From Hybos culiciformis (taxonomy: Eukaryota; Arthropoda; Insecta; Diptera; Hybotidae): a stretch of DNA of 64,000 nucleotides. Each line of letters opens with the position of its first letter. The stretch's first letter is position 1. The notes beneath the pieces are model-generated. The model worked only from the letters and a program-made list of their open reading frames with translations. It was not told the origin of the DNA and made no database searches. Made by a program: the position numbers and the translations under genes. Shown here in pieces: positions 1 to 12,943 of this stretch. Location of the stretch: positions 51,169,678 to 51,233,677 of the forward strand of contig OZ023274.1 of the NCBI GenBank assembly GCA_964007475.1. Direction: 5' to 3'.

Positions 1-440
1 CAGAAATTCGGATTTAGATTTCATACTATACCAATAGAAATTTAAAACCGAAACATTTTTAACTTAAATTTAAAATGAAAACATTTTTAAAAAAATATTT
101 AAGGTGTCTAACGATTAGATGTGGTGACAATTGATAGCAATCAGAAATATGCTGTCATTTAAAAATTCTCGAAATGACGACGCATTGCAGTGTAGCATCT
201 ACTGTTTTGAGTTTGACAACGAGAAAAAAATTTTATTAATTTTTTTTTGTTTGAAAACAAAACAATATTCGTGTGTTTGTTAATGATAATAATAAAAAAT
301 TAATTTATATTTTTTTGTTTTAAACACCGCAAAAAAATTTAATTAATAATTTTGTTAATTTTTTTTTTTTTATTTCTATATTTTTTTTATTTAATTTCAA
401 TAAATTATTAATTGGAAAAATTCAAAAAAAAAAAAAAAAA

Positions 441-3400
441 ATGCCAAGTTCGTTTATTTTATGGTTTAGTTTTTTAATTTTTTTGACTGAATTTGTGACC
501 GGTAAGAAATTTTGATTTTTTTTTTAATTGCTTTTTTTGTCTGTCCTTTCTTCATTGAGTGTTGACTTGAATCTTTTTTTTTTCAATTCCAATTCGCAAA
601 TTAACTTCTTTTTTTGTTTTGTTTTTTTTTTTCAGATATTTTATTGATATTTTTCTATTTTCATCAAAATAAATTGGAATGGGGTTTAATAACATTTGGA
701 ATTATTGTTATTGCTTTAATTTTGCTTAATTTGATTTCATTAATTTTGAAAATTTTTAATGAAAAAATCAATGGAACAACTTTAATACAACACTTGATAC
801 TAGGATTTCCAATTTTGTATAGGTGAGTCAGTTGTTTTTTTTTTTTTCATTCTTTATTGTTTTGAGCCATATTTTGGTGAATAAGAATGGACCTACCTAC
901 CTAGCTTTATTTCTTTATTCTAGTTCCGATCATATTAATTCCATTGAGTCAGAACAAATGGTACCTAATCATAGATTTTTGGGGTGGGGCAAGAAGGTAA
1001 TAACCTAGGGAGGGATATACCTATCTTCCCACCTTTTCGATTTGGGTTTTTAGTTTAATATTCCTATTATGTTAATTTTTTTTTTTAATCGAAATAGAAA
1101 TTTATTTTTTACAGAACTGTAATATTATTTTTTCTGTACCATACAACACACCTCCTACCTACTATCTGCTTAAATAACACATTTAAGAGGGGACTATAAA
1201 TAAACTTTGCAAATATCTAGAGGACGAATTCTAAAATGCCGTTGTTGAACGATAATATTATTTCACTTATCAGTTTTAAACTTTTTGTATTAATTAAGTC
1301 GAGGTCGTTGTCATTTCTTTGATAGGAATACTTACGTTGGAATTGTATTAATATGTAATTAGGTATCTAGTATTTGCGTAATGATGTGCATGAATTCAAT
1401 ATCAATATTTTTTTATTTTCTTTATTCAAGACTGAGATAAAAAAAAATTGATATTAATACCAATACCTATAACTGGCTAATCTTATCATCAAGTCTAGTT
1501 TTTTGTTGCTATTTTTTTTTTATTTAAATTTGATTCTGGATTTTATATTCCATCCATCTACTAATTATTAATTAAATTATTTATTGTCACGGGGCTTTCC
1601 GACTACCCATCAACAATTTCAATATTTCTGGAGGAGAAAAAAAATGAATTCTACCATAGTCTGTTAATTGAATTTATTTTTTTTTTATATTCCTAATTGT
1701 GGTTTTCAAATGTACATAAAATGTTAGGATTCCTTAATTGTTTCCTGATATTTTTTCATTAAATAAGATGTACATCTATCATAGGCATTCAATCCTGTAT
1801 GAGTGTACTCATGCACCACTAGAGCTCCTCTACCTTTAAAAGTTTGCTCACAAAATATGCAAACAAGGCTGTTTGAACCAGGATGTTCTTTTTTTTCATG
1901 ATTTCGCTTCGCCTTTCTCGAATTGAACTCTTTTGTACAAAAAAAGCATTTGTAACGTTTTCTGCCAAATTCTGTATGAAGTAGTCGATGTGCTTTTAAT
2001 CTTATTTTACTTGTAAACGTTTTTGTACAGAAGAAGCATACAAATAGTTTTTTAGCTAAAAAAAAATTTTATTAATTTTTTTAAATTGAGGAAAAAGGTA
2101 AATCTATTTCGGTTCATTCAAATATAAAAGAATAATGTCTATCCAAATAAAAGAAAAATTCAAAAGTTGAAAAATATTTAGTAGTTATCAGTGAAGAAAT
2201 TTTTTATTTAATTAATTTAAATGAAAAACAAAATCAAACTCAAGCTTCATGTTATCAAAAACATCATCCTGAATATTGATTTATTTATATTTGAAGAATG
2301 AAGTTTGAAAACAGTAAGACTCATTACTTACCATCAGTGTGAGATAGCATATGATCTTTTAAGCTTCCAATGGTTTTATATTTTACGCCACAGGTCTTAC
2401 ATCCAAAACGCTTTACTCCTCTATTTTTTATATTTATCTGATTATTCATTTTTAATTCCTTGATTATATTTACCTTTTGTTCATTTAAATTTTGTTCTTT
2501 TTTGGCAGAATTATTGTGATTTTTAATATTTGTTACTGAATTAATTATATCACTTTCAGGGTATTTTTGAGACTGTTCTCCTACATAGGATATTTCACTT
2601 TTAGGTGAATTTTTAGAATTTTGAGTACAGTCATTTTGATTTCGACTAGTTCTATTTAAATAGATAACACCACTTTTTGATTTTTCAGTTTTTTTTTCAT
2701 TTTGGCTAAATCTCTTTTGGTTTTCTACCTCTCCAGAATTGTTTTTAATAAATTTTTCAGATTTTATTTCTTTGTCATTATTTTGAAACATAATTTTTTT
2801 TTTATCGCTTTGAATAATTGATTTGTTATTGAATTCAGGTGATGGACTGATTTCAATTTCTACTAAAGATGATTTAGATGACCCTTCTATGAAATCATAA
2901 TCATGGTTCTCAAAAACTAAATTTTCTTGAACATCTTCAAAATCTGAATAGTTTGATTTGATAATTGGTGAATTTTTTAAATGCAGTTCTTCATTCTCTT
3001 CAATTAAAATGGTGGATTCCAATTCTGGTTGCAATTTTTCTATCAAAAGATTTGATTGTAGCTCATCAACTTCAAATTTTTCTATTTTTAAAGTGTTTTC
3101 AGTTTCAAAGTCCTAAAAATTTAAAGACATTTTAAATATTACGATTCATTTAAGGTAAAAAAAAAATACATGTGTCGATTGTCCTTTTTTTTTTAAATTT
3201 AATATGATTGGTTAAACACTTAATACTTTAACTGCTGATGTGAGTAATAAAAAAAATACTCTCATTGCAGGCCAGATTCGTTTTGATCAACAGATTCATA
3301 AATAATAATGTCAATATTTTTTTTTAAGAAAAATTACCTCAATATCAAATGAACCCATTGGTATTTCTTCTATAATAAAATCGTCTTCATCGTCACTTTG

Positions 3401-6400
3401 TATAATAAGATCATCCACAGTTTCAGCACAATAAAGCTAGAAAGGAAAATACGATTAATTAAGTACTATCTAGCTGCACTTCAGGCTGAGCACTTTTATA
3501 AAGTATTTTGATAATAATGTGAAATTATTGAGCTTGACGTAGCTTACAATCAAAATAAATTCATTGCAACCTTAAGCTAATTTTGAATATATTATATTTT
3601 AGTTGATTTCAAAAGTATCTCTTCACTTACATGGTCGTTATGATAATTTTTTAGAATGTTGTTCAAATTAAGTGATGGAACACTTCCAACTATTAACATT
3701 TTTCTATTATTTGATGTTGTAAAAAAACATGTTTCCGTGAAATGTGATGAGCATACCCTGTCTTTATTTTTATCAAATCTATTGGCTTCATCTTCAGTAA
3801 TTTGTAAAGCGTTTAACCAGTGAGGTCTTACAAATTTGTCTGTTGGAATCCTAAAAAAAAAATAAAATAATATTTATTTTTTTATTTGTGTAATTTAAAT
3901 TCCTTCCCAGTTTTTGCTTCCTACATGTAGGTACATAATATGTTTCATGAAGATCGTTTGCTACTCCGGTATGTCTTAAAAACTAATAGGTAGGTACCTA
4001 CCTAGTTATTATCAATGGAAAATAACCGATTGCACAAGATGCTAATACTAATTCTGACTTATTAAGAGTAGATGTCAAAGGCGAGGCATGTCGAAGAAAA
4101 TATGAATTAAAAAAAGTATATATTTAATTTTAATTTAAAAAATAATTTTATGCACACATTGGTGACTCGAAACTCGAATACGTACATATGAAATGAAACT
4201 CCTGCTGTTTTTGGTTGATTATTACTTGATTTGCTCTCATTGTTTGTATTATTTATGCAATTTGGTAGTACGCATCGCATTTCGGATTTTCGAAAGTTTT
4301 ATTTTATTAAAAAATAATAAAAATAGTATACTTTACTATGTTGAAGTTGAACAATTTTTGCGTAAAAACAAAACAAACATCAAAAATGTGATTACTGCAA
4401 ACGCAAAGCTATCAGCAGTTGAATTAACTATATTGACGGCGCGCTATTAAACGATTCATTTCAACGCACCGCCATAATTTTTTATATCAAAAATATTGTA
4501 CATACAAAAGCGACATCTTCTATACATTTTTATAATTATAATAAAGCACAAAATACAAAGAGAAAATATTTTTGTTTATTTAATTTTTGTTTTACGAAAA
4601 AGAACTTCAACGAGGGACGAATGAGTTTAGCTCAATTCATCATAGATGAAATACCGTCTCTGGCATAAATGAAAACTGTTTTCCACATTACGATTTGAAA
4701 TATTTTTCCAATTAATATAATTTTCTTCTGTACTCTTTTTAATCAAAATCCTTTTTTATATTTCGTGTTGTACTTGTACCTATCTACCTAGTTCGTTTTT
4801 TTTATTTTACATGCAAATAAGGCTAAAAATTCTTTAGTAGAGTTAAAACTTTTAACTTAAGGATTTAAGTTTTTTTTTTAAATAAGTTAATAATTCGCAA
4901 CGCATGAGGAAAAAATTTTAAAAACAAACCAAGATAGTTTTAATATTTTTTATTTATCATTTATTTGAAAGAACATAACAAGTTTGCTAGAGTGAACTTG
5001 TCTTTATGTTTTGCACATTTTACGAATTATAAGTATAACTTTATCGTTATTATACGACACTTTTTTAATTGTAGGATCTTCCTTTAGTTATGAATGTATA
5101 GATCTATTTTATCAGTATTTTAATTTACAAAATATCGATATTCTTAATCAAATGTTCAAAATATGGCAATCAATTGTTAATTATATTTGCTTAATTCCTT
5201 CCTGATATTTTTTCATTAAATAAGCTTTGCATTTATCATAAATATTCAGCCCAGTATGAGTAAACTCGTGGTTTGCTAGAGCTGCTTTATTTTTAAAAGG
5301 TTGCTCACAAAATATGCAAACAAGACTGTCAGAACCAGCATGTTCTTTTTTTTCATGTTTTCGCTTCGAAGCTTCACAATTAAATTCTTTGGCACAGAAA
5401 AAACATTTGCTATACTTTTTGTCTAATTCAGAATGTTGCAGTAGATGTGATTTTAACTGTGATCTTCGATTAAATGATTTGGTACAGATGTTGCATTTAA
5501 ATCGTTTTTCGCCTGAAATATATTTTAATAAATTTAAATTTCATAAAATAAAATCCATATTAAAATAAAAGGTTCAAATTATTAAGCAATTAGAAACTAA
5601 AATATTTATTCTTTCATTAAATGATATTTTTAATGATCTGTTAATCTACTCTAAATTAATTTAAAGAAAAGAAAAATCATATAACTAAACACTTCATCTT
5701 GAATATAGATTTATCTTAATTTGAAGAATTAAAGTTGAAAACAAAGAATCATTAAAATAATTTGTTTTTAAATTGTAAAGATTTATGTACTTATAACTTA
5801 CCACCAGTGTGAGAAAATAAATGTTCTTTTAAATTTAAGTTTCTTGTATATTTTACGCCACAGAAATCACATTCAAAACGTTTCTGATTTTTTTTTTTAT
5901 TTTTTTTTTTTTTTACTTTTTTCATTGTTGAATTAACTTTTTGTTCCTGTAAACTTCGTTCTATTCGAGAGGATTTGTTCTGTTTGTCCATATTTGTTGC
6001 TATATTATTTATATCACGACTTTGTCTTTCAGAATGTTTTGGCAAATTTTGTTCCGTACAGGACATTACGCTTTTAGTTGTGCTGTAATTTTGATTTGGA
6101 TTGGTTTTATCTAAGTAGATAACTCCACTTTTGGATTTTGTTTGTTTTTCATTTTCAATTAATTTATTTTGCAGCATTTTTTTTTCATTGTTTTGAATAA
6201 TTGATTTGTTGAATTCTGGTGATGGAATGATTTCCATTTCAATTTGGAGTGATTTACGTGGTTCTTTTAAGAAATCGTAATCATAGTCTTCGGAAATTTC
6301 AAAGTCTGAAAATTGAGATTTTGGTGAACTTTTTAAATCAAGTTCTTCACAGTTTTCAATCAAAATGTTGGATTCAAATTCTGGTTCAAATTTTTCTATT

Positions 6401-9400
6401 AAAAGATTCGATTGCAGCAGGTCATCATCTAATTTTTCAATTTTTAAAGTGTTTTCTGTTTCAAAGTCCTAAAAATTCAAGAACATATTTTAAATAATGT
6501 AATGTAGATAATGATAATTCAGTAAATTAATATTTTTTTACAAATACCTATGCTTTATTTGATATATTAACAGCATTTATTTTCAAGAATAATTACCTCA
6601 ACATCGAATGAATCCACGGGTAATTCCTCCATAATAAAATCTTCGTCGTCACTTTGAATTATGGGACCGTCCACAGTTTCAGCACAATAAATCTAAAAAT
6701 TAAAATAAAATTAATTATTATTACCTAGTTTTAATTACACTGCAGATTGAATACTTTTACAAATCATTTTTGAAAATCAACATGAAGCTGACTAAATAAT
6801 AACTCGGATATTATTGAATTTAACATTACTTAAAAATCTGAATTTACTATAAGCTTAAGCTAATTGTGAATATATCACATTTCACTTTATTATCTAATGC
6901 TGATTTCAAAATTATTTCTTCACTTACATGGTCGTTATGATGATTTTTTAGAATGCTGTTCAAATTAAGCGTTGGAACACTTCCAACAATTAACAATTTT
7001 TTTGATGTTGTGAAAAAACATGTTTCCGTGAAATGTGATGAGCATACCCTGTCTTTATTTTTATCAAATCTATTGGCATCATCTTCAGTAATTTGTAAAG
7101 CGTTTAACCAGTGAGGTCTTACAAATTTGTCTGTTGGAATCCTAAAAAAAAATAAAATAATATTTATTTTTTTATTTGTGTAATTTAAATTTCCACCCAG
7201 TTTTTGCTTCCTACATGTAGGTACATAATATGTTTCATAAAGATCGTTTGCTACTCCAGTATGTCTTAAAAACTAATAGGTACCTACCTAGTTATTATTA
7301 ATAGAAAATAATCGAATGCACAAGATTCTAATACTATTCTGCCTTATTTAGAGTAGGATCAAAGGCGGGGTATGTCGAAGAAAATATAAAAAATAATTTT
7401 ATGCACACATTGATGACTCGAATGAATACGTACATATGAAATGAAACTCCTCCTGCTGTTTTTGGTTGATTATTACTTGATTTGCTCTCATTGTTTATAT
7501 TATTTATGCAATTTGGTACTATGCATCGCATTCGTACCATTTTTATTTTAGAAATTTTTTTTATCAATAATTGTATTAAATAAAAAAAAAATAGTGATTG
7601 AATTGATATTGAATAATTCTTCTTTTTTTTTTTTGATACAAATAATTTTCGCTTTGTTTGTTTGTTGTTTGTTGTGTGAAAAGTGTGAAAACAAATCAAA
7701 ACGTCAAAAATGCAGCTGAATTTAATAATTATTTCTTCCCAAATAATTAATTTCGGCGCTGAGGACGTATAGCGACACCTACTGGAATTTATTCAAACAA
7801 ATCGGTGATATAAAAATAATATAACTCGTATGGAAAATAGCCCAAATATAACTTTAAAATCGGAAAATAGACATAGTAAGAAATAAATTAAATTAGCAAG
7901 GAAGCTTATTTTATTAGATTTAAATAAAATAAATTAAATAAAATATATAAATTCAGATTTTAAGGAATCTCGGCATATAAAAATGAAAGATTAGAAGATG
8001 AGCTTGAATTATTGGTACATGTACAATTGGATTGAATCTGAATGGATTAAAAATTTACATAAATTGAATCAATTCAATTTCGAAAATTATTTTTATTTTT
8101 TCGTACAAAGGGTTTTTCTGTATTAATTTATTCTTAAAAGCGTTACCTTAATTTTAATTGTGTTAATTTTGAAAGCAAATTCAGTATTAGTTTTTCTATG
8201 AACTGTAAAATATATTTATACCTACTCCATAGACCATCTAGTGTTATAGATATAACAAGAGATCACAAACTGTTGGGAATTTGATTTTATATTATAGCCT
8301 TTTTCAATGTTAAAGACATACCTACCTAATGTGTTGTTTCAGATATCATCAAATTTTACGACGTTTGGAAAAAACAAAAAATGATCAAATTGTTATTGAC
8401 AAAATGATGAAAGAAATTAATTTATTACAATTAATAAATTCGTTCGTTCAATATTGCCCACAATTTTTATTTCAAACATATTTAATATTTTTTAAAAATA
8501 ATAAAACTATAATGACTGGTGTTGTAGCTGGCCTGACTCTGTTTTCATGCATATGGAATGTATTTTTACAATTTTACTATTATTGTTATTTGAAAAATTC
8601 ATTTAATAAAAATAATTTAACAACTCATCGTTCAAAACAAAATGATATTAACTCACAGAAAACATTAGGAACATCAACAAAAATTAATGAAAATTTAAAA
8701 GAATTCACTAAATTCAAAATGAACGAAAATAATTTAGTTTCTTCGACAAAAAAATTTCCCGCTAAAAATATTGAAAAATGTAAAATATTTGATAGTGCAA
8801 TGGAAATGCATAATTTAAATTATATGGATCAATCTGAAATAAATTCATCGACAATATTTTTTGAATTGAATGAAAATATTGACAATAATTGGTCGTTAAC
8901 AAAACAAAATAGTTTTAGTTTAAGCAAAGATGGTGCTTCAGCGGGAGCAGAATGTAATCCTCCCGACGTTATGAAACGTAAGGGAATATGTTCATCACAA
9001 GAAATGTTAAATTTAATGGACACATTGCAGGATAAAATTAAACCAAAAGATATCGATCTTTTGGCTCAAAGTATGATTGAAGTTGAAGATAGTTTTATTG
9101 ATCATGATTCATCGCTTAGTTCAAAATTCTTAGACTTATATTCTGCTGGTGGTGGCGGTGGTGGTAGTGGTAGTGGTGGTGGTGATAGTAAATTAATTGA
9201 AAGTATTGACACTGCTCTCTACGAAAATCAAATATTATTTCAAGAACGTATACGAAAAAATCATTTAACAATACAAAATTTAAAATTGCAAGATGAGTTA
9301 TTAACAAAATTTATAGATTTGAAAAAAGATACAGAAATTCTAACTTTGAGAGATTACGAGAATATGTGTTTTCCCATGGTCAATCGCAAAGATCGATTAA

Positions 9401-9717
9401 AACATTGGAAAAATTACTTAAACATAAATACAATAGCTCATGATAATTCAACAATACAAAATACAATGTCAAATTCACAAACAGACATCTATAATAGTAC
9501 TGATAATAGTAAATTATCTGATTACAATTTTGCACCAGAAGTAATGGATTGTGAAAAAAAGCTGCGATGGTCAGATACAGTGACAATAAATGAAGATAAT
9601 GATGATGATGATGAGAGAAATGAAATGAGAATTTCTACAGATATTCCATTTAAAAATATTTTAGTTGAAACTATAAATGCCATAAATACTGAATCCGAGA
9701 AAAATATTCAATTATAA
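441..9717 (+). CDS. XK-related (XKR) family membrane protein, short form with long hydrophilic tail
   Basis: Exons 441-501, 636-822 and 8343-9717 join in phase (61, 187 and 1375 nt) to give 540 residues. Exons 1 and 2 encode hydrophobic helices and the ILYRYHQILRRLEK stretch. Exon 3 continues with FVQYCPQFLFQ, which matches the E-x-x-P-Q-L-x-L-Q helix that marks the XK/XKR family (phospholipid scramblase-related plasma-membrane proteins), then one more helix near residues 134-157. Family members normally have several more helices after this point. Here residues from about 165 to 540 are hydrophilic, Asn/Asp/Ser-rich, with a Gly-Ser run near 9150-9180. The start was chosen because this ATG gives a hydrophobic N-terminus that splices in phase. 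Intron 2 is 7.5 kb and hosts two antisense genes. I am confident of the family; scramblase activity is doubtful because the C-terminal half of the fold is missing. Confidence 0.8.
1724..4280 (-). CDS. THAP domain and C2H2 zinc-finger protein, copy 1 (nested in the XKR intron)
   Basis: Five exons on the minus strand, in transcript order: 4186-4280, 3631-3850, 3338-3436, 2332-3112 and 1724-2055. All junctions are GT-AG and in phase, giving 508 residues. Exons 1-2 form a THAP C2CH finger: MRCVLPNC, GVSFH, a PHWLNAL helix and VCSSHF, then a GSVPSL box (residues 1 to about 90). Residues 106 to about 370 are acidic and Asn/Ser/Lys-rich. Four C2H2 fingers follow near 373-395, 402-422, 433-455 and 463-483; the last intron splits fingers 1 and 2. 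THAP and C2H2 are DNA-binding folds, so a nuclear transcriptional or chromatin role is likely, but the target is unknown. The gene lies wholly inside an XKR intron and is a tandem paralogue of 5181-7540. No frameshift or internal stop was seen. Confidence 0.85.
4281..5180. other. spacer between the two nested THAP genes
   Basis: This 900-bp AT-rich spacer contains the presumed promoter of copy 1 and the 3' flank of copy 2. A stretch near 4370-4400 (caaacatcaaaaatg) resembles the sequence upstream of copy 2 near 7690-7715, suggesting that the promoter was duplicated with the gene. No coding feature was seen. Confidence 0.4.
5181..7540 (-). CDS. THAP domain and C2H2 zinc-finger protein, copy 2 (nested in the XKR intron)
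   Basis: Five exons on the minus strand, in transcript order: 7434-7540, 6928-7141, 6597-6692, 5802-6468 and 5181-5512. All are in phase, giving 471 residues. The start at 7540 gives MVRMRCIVPNC, the first Cys pair of the THAP finger; the rest of the THAP (GVSFHM, PHWLNAL, VCSSHF, GSVPTL) is almost the same as copy 1. The acidic/Lys-rich middle is shorter than in copy 1. Four C2H2 fingers occupy the C-terminus, and the junction of fingers 1 and 2 reads HTGGEKRFKC, close to the classic TGEKPF linker. Exon number, phases and even intron sequences match copy 1, so this is a tandem duplication. Nothing disables it. Expression is likely to be independent of the XKR host because it lies on the opposite strand. 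Confidence 0.85.
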
Positions 9718-9775
9718 CAATAAAAAAATTTTAAAATTATTATTTGAAGAAAGGTATGCAATGTCAAAAAATTTC

Positions 9776-9781
9776 AATAAA
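9776..9781 (+). promoter_or_regulatory. AATAAA poly(A) signal of the XKR gene
   Basis: A canonical AATAAA lies 59 bp after the XKR stop codon at 9715-9717. It is the first such hexamer downstream. In this base composition the hexamer also occurs by chance, so the assignment rests on position only. Confidence 0.45.
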
Positions 9782-12474
9782 AAATTAAGTTAAATTAGGC
9801 TTCAAATAATATACAATGTTAAATTTGGTTTACAAACGTTTTAAATACAACGAATTGATCTCATCGATCTGATTGATGTTAAAATAAGAAGAAAAGTATC
9901 TTTATTGTATCTTTATTGTAGTACATATTTATAGTTTTTTTTTTAAATTACTCATTGCGATTATAAAAACAATTAAATTGAAATTATTGATTGTTAAATA
10001 AAAAAATAATAAATAAAAACTCATGATTTTGTTACCAAGAAAATGGAATGAAATTCGAGTGATATTTTAAAAATCAAATCAAAAAAGACAAATATTATTA
10101 TGAAACAAAACGTTTGTTACATAATAAGCTTATTAAGAAATGTACATATTTTTAAACTTATATTTTAACTTATATTTTAACTTTAGTTTGTAATAAACAA
10201 ATAACCACTGAACTACTCATTGCCTCTTGGAATTTTTATTGCAATAATAATATTCGTAAAGAGTTAGACTACTCGGAAATGACAAATATAGATAATGCGA
10301 AGACTAATTACATATTTTACTCATTATCTATATAAATACATCTCAAATTAAGACGGGTGTGGCATCCATTTAGAATCGTCCTAAGTTGCTGCCATTAATT
10401 AAGAAATTCAAATAGATTTCTATTTGAACTTTATGGATCCTAAGCTATTGCCGCATTTTATTATTTTAACAACTATCACAAACAATTATTTGTATATGCT
10501 TAATTGCTTATTTTATGTACTGTTTTTTGTAGCATATTTTATATTAAAAATATGATAGTAATCCAATATTTAAAATTTAAGATAATGTGGTTGCCTTAAT
10601 GCTAAGATATATTATATAATCAAAAGATCCAGTGCTCTCTTATTAATGCCTTATTTTAAGATAAAAGATATAATTGTAAATTTTATTATAAGCATTATGT
10701 ATATAATTGGTGATTTGACCATTATTGAACTGTCCAGTTGCATTTAATAAAATTAAAAAAAAAAATAAAAAATTATTATGAAATGTAACATATTTAAAAG
10801 TAAAAAAATTATAATTATTTTAATTTAAAATTAAAAATTGAACTGTTTAGAAATTAATATGTTTTTTTTTTTGTAATAAATAAGTACGAATATATCTGAC
10901 TGGAAAATTTAAATTGCGGAATAATGTAAGAGTACGATTGATGTCCATTGTCGAAAAAAATTGATTAATACATGTATTAATAGATAAAGCAGAAAAACTT
11001 TGAGTAATCTATGAACGAACATATAAATCTACTACTTACTATAATTGAATTATTTTATTCCCGGTTTATAAAGAATAGAAAGTCTTTTTATGTGATTGAT
11101 AGAATATAGTTACGATACTTCCAATACTTTAAATGTATAATATTATACACATTTTTCTCAAAAAAAAATTATATTATATTTTTTACACTAATTATACTTT
11201 TATTAGATTATACTTATTTTATAAAATTTAATAAACAATATTATTGTATAAAAAAAAACTTAAAATGAATAAACTTTTTTTTTTTCTTTAAAGTTCTAGT
11301 ATTTTCAATAATGCCATTTTAAAAATACTAAGTGACAGGTAAGTACTTAGATAAATGATTTAATAACATTGATGTGATTAACAAAGTTTATTTCCTAATT
11401 AACTATTTCTATATTAAATGAAATTATGAGCTAAGTAAATCTAAAGTATTTTCAGGTTGGATGAAAGAATAAAAAACTGTATGAAATCTCACACCCTTGT
11501 TGTCTGCACGCTGTTTGAAAAAAAAAACAAAAGTAATATCCGCATTGCTTAATATGGTTGTTATAAATAATATTTTCATAACTGAAACAAAAAACTAATC
11601 TATAAAATTATAGGTAATTGATTCTAAAACAAAAGAAAATTTATGTATACCATACTGACATTATTCAATGAAAAACAAAGGTATTAATATAGAAGAAAAA
11701 ATTTAATTCACAGCCCTAAAAAAAAAAAAACTATAATCGGTAATCAGTATAATCAGTTACCCACCCTGTTAAATAATTACTTCAAAAGGAATTTATAGTC
11801 TAGTCTGCATTTTTTTCTTGTACATTTTCCACAAGTTTATATATACATTATTATGTATATAATTATGTATGTTTGTACCAACATATATGTAATTTAAAAT
11901 TTTCCTTTATTTATTTTTTGTTTTTTTTCATTAGCTTCGTGACCGATAAAAGAATATAATAAAATTTTTATTCCTGCTGTAGTATAGCATAGTGAAACAA
12001 CAGTGTTTTTTTTTCCTTGATCTTGAAATCATATGTATAAATTTTTCCACTTAAATTATTCTGCAAAAATGAACCTAGTAGTTGTATTATCGACTGTTTA
12101 TTTTATAGTCTGTTAGTGGTTTTTAGACTAAAAACATATATAAATTGAAATAAATGTAACAAGCGGAACAATTATTTTTTTTCCTAATTTTTTTATTTTA
12201 TTTTTTTTGAAAAATAGAAATATAGAAACAAAAGATATCAATTATTTATCTGCAAAGCATACAATCGAAATAAATTTAACAGATTGTAAATAATCTCGTA
12301 TAATATTAAGAAAATTATAATAATACGTACTCTTTGATAGTACTGACGTTTTAGTTTAGTCAATTTGATATAATCATTTCAAAGAAATCGGGGGAAAAAA
12401 TTATTTTGAGGACACGACATGAGAAAAATAATTGTGAAATTTTAGTAGACCCTTATCAGAAATAAAATCGATAT

Positions 12475-12943
12475 CACTGGCCTACAAAAAAAAAAATTTT
12501 GTATTGGTGCAGCTCTGTTCGCATCTGTAGTTGGTAAAGTAGTTAGTTTGAACTACATTGCTGCTATTAGATGTCAGCTGACAGCTCTGGTTTACCTACA
12601 ATTCTTATTTCAAATTTTTTACGGTTTTATTCAAAATCAGTCCATGTTATAACTACTTTTATGACATTAATCGTATAAATTTATGATGGCAAGTAAGTCA
12701 AGAAGTTGCATTAACGATCCTGATATGTTTTGTTACATATGAGGTGAGTATATAATGAAAGATCAACGGAAACCGATTAATGACACGGTAATTCGCTTGT
12801 ATTCTGTATACTTTGGTATTGAAATTGGCAATCAAGATAAAGAGCTGACATGAAAAATATGACTAGTTTTCTTGTATCAGCTGACAAAATATACCCAAAA
12901 TCAAGTCTAAAATCTTAGGCATCAAAATGAGTGTAGGCCAGTG
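12475..12943. mobile_element. MITE-like non-autonomous DNA element with CACTGGCCTACA ends
   Basis: The segment begins CACTGGCCTACA and ends TGTAGGCCAGTG, a 12-bp perfect terminal inverted repeat 469 bp apart. The interior is richer in GC than its surroundings and has no transposase ORF. The flanks (…gatat on the left, taatt… on the right) do not give a clean target-site duplication, so the superfamily is unassigned; CAC ends are seen in CACTA-like and other groups. Confidence 0.6.

Noticed and set aside
4193..4450. 85-residue plus-strand ORF
   Set aside because: It overlaps the first THAP exon of copy 1 on the other strand and starts and ends in AT-rich flank.
9116..9586. Minus-strand ORFs within the XKR last exon
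   Set aside because: Shadows of the coding strand; the Gly-Ser and Asn-rich codons read antisense as His/Tyr runs.
10283..10332. 12-bp stem (atatagataatg with cattatctatat)
   Set aside because: Short AT-only stems are common in this sequence; nothing else supports function.
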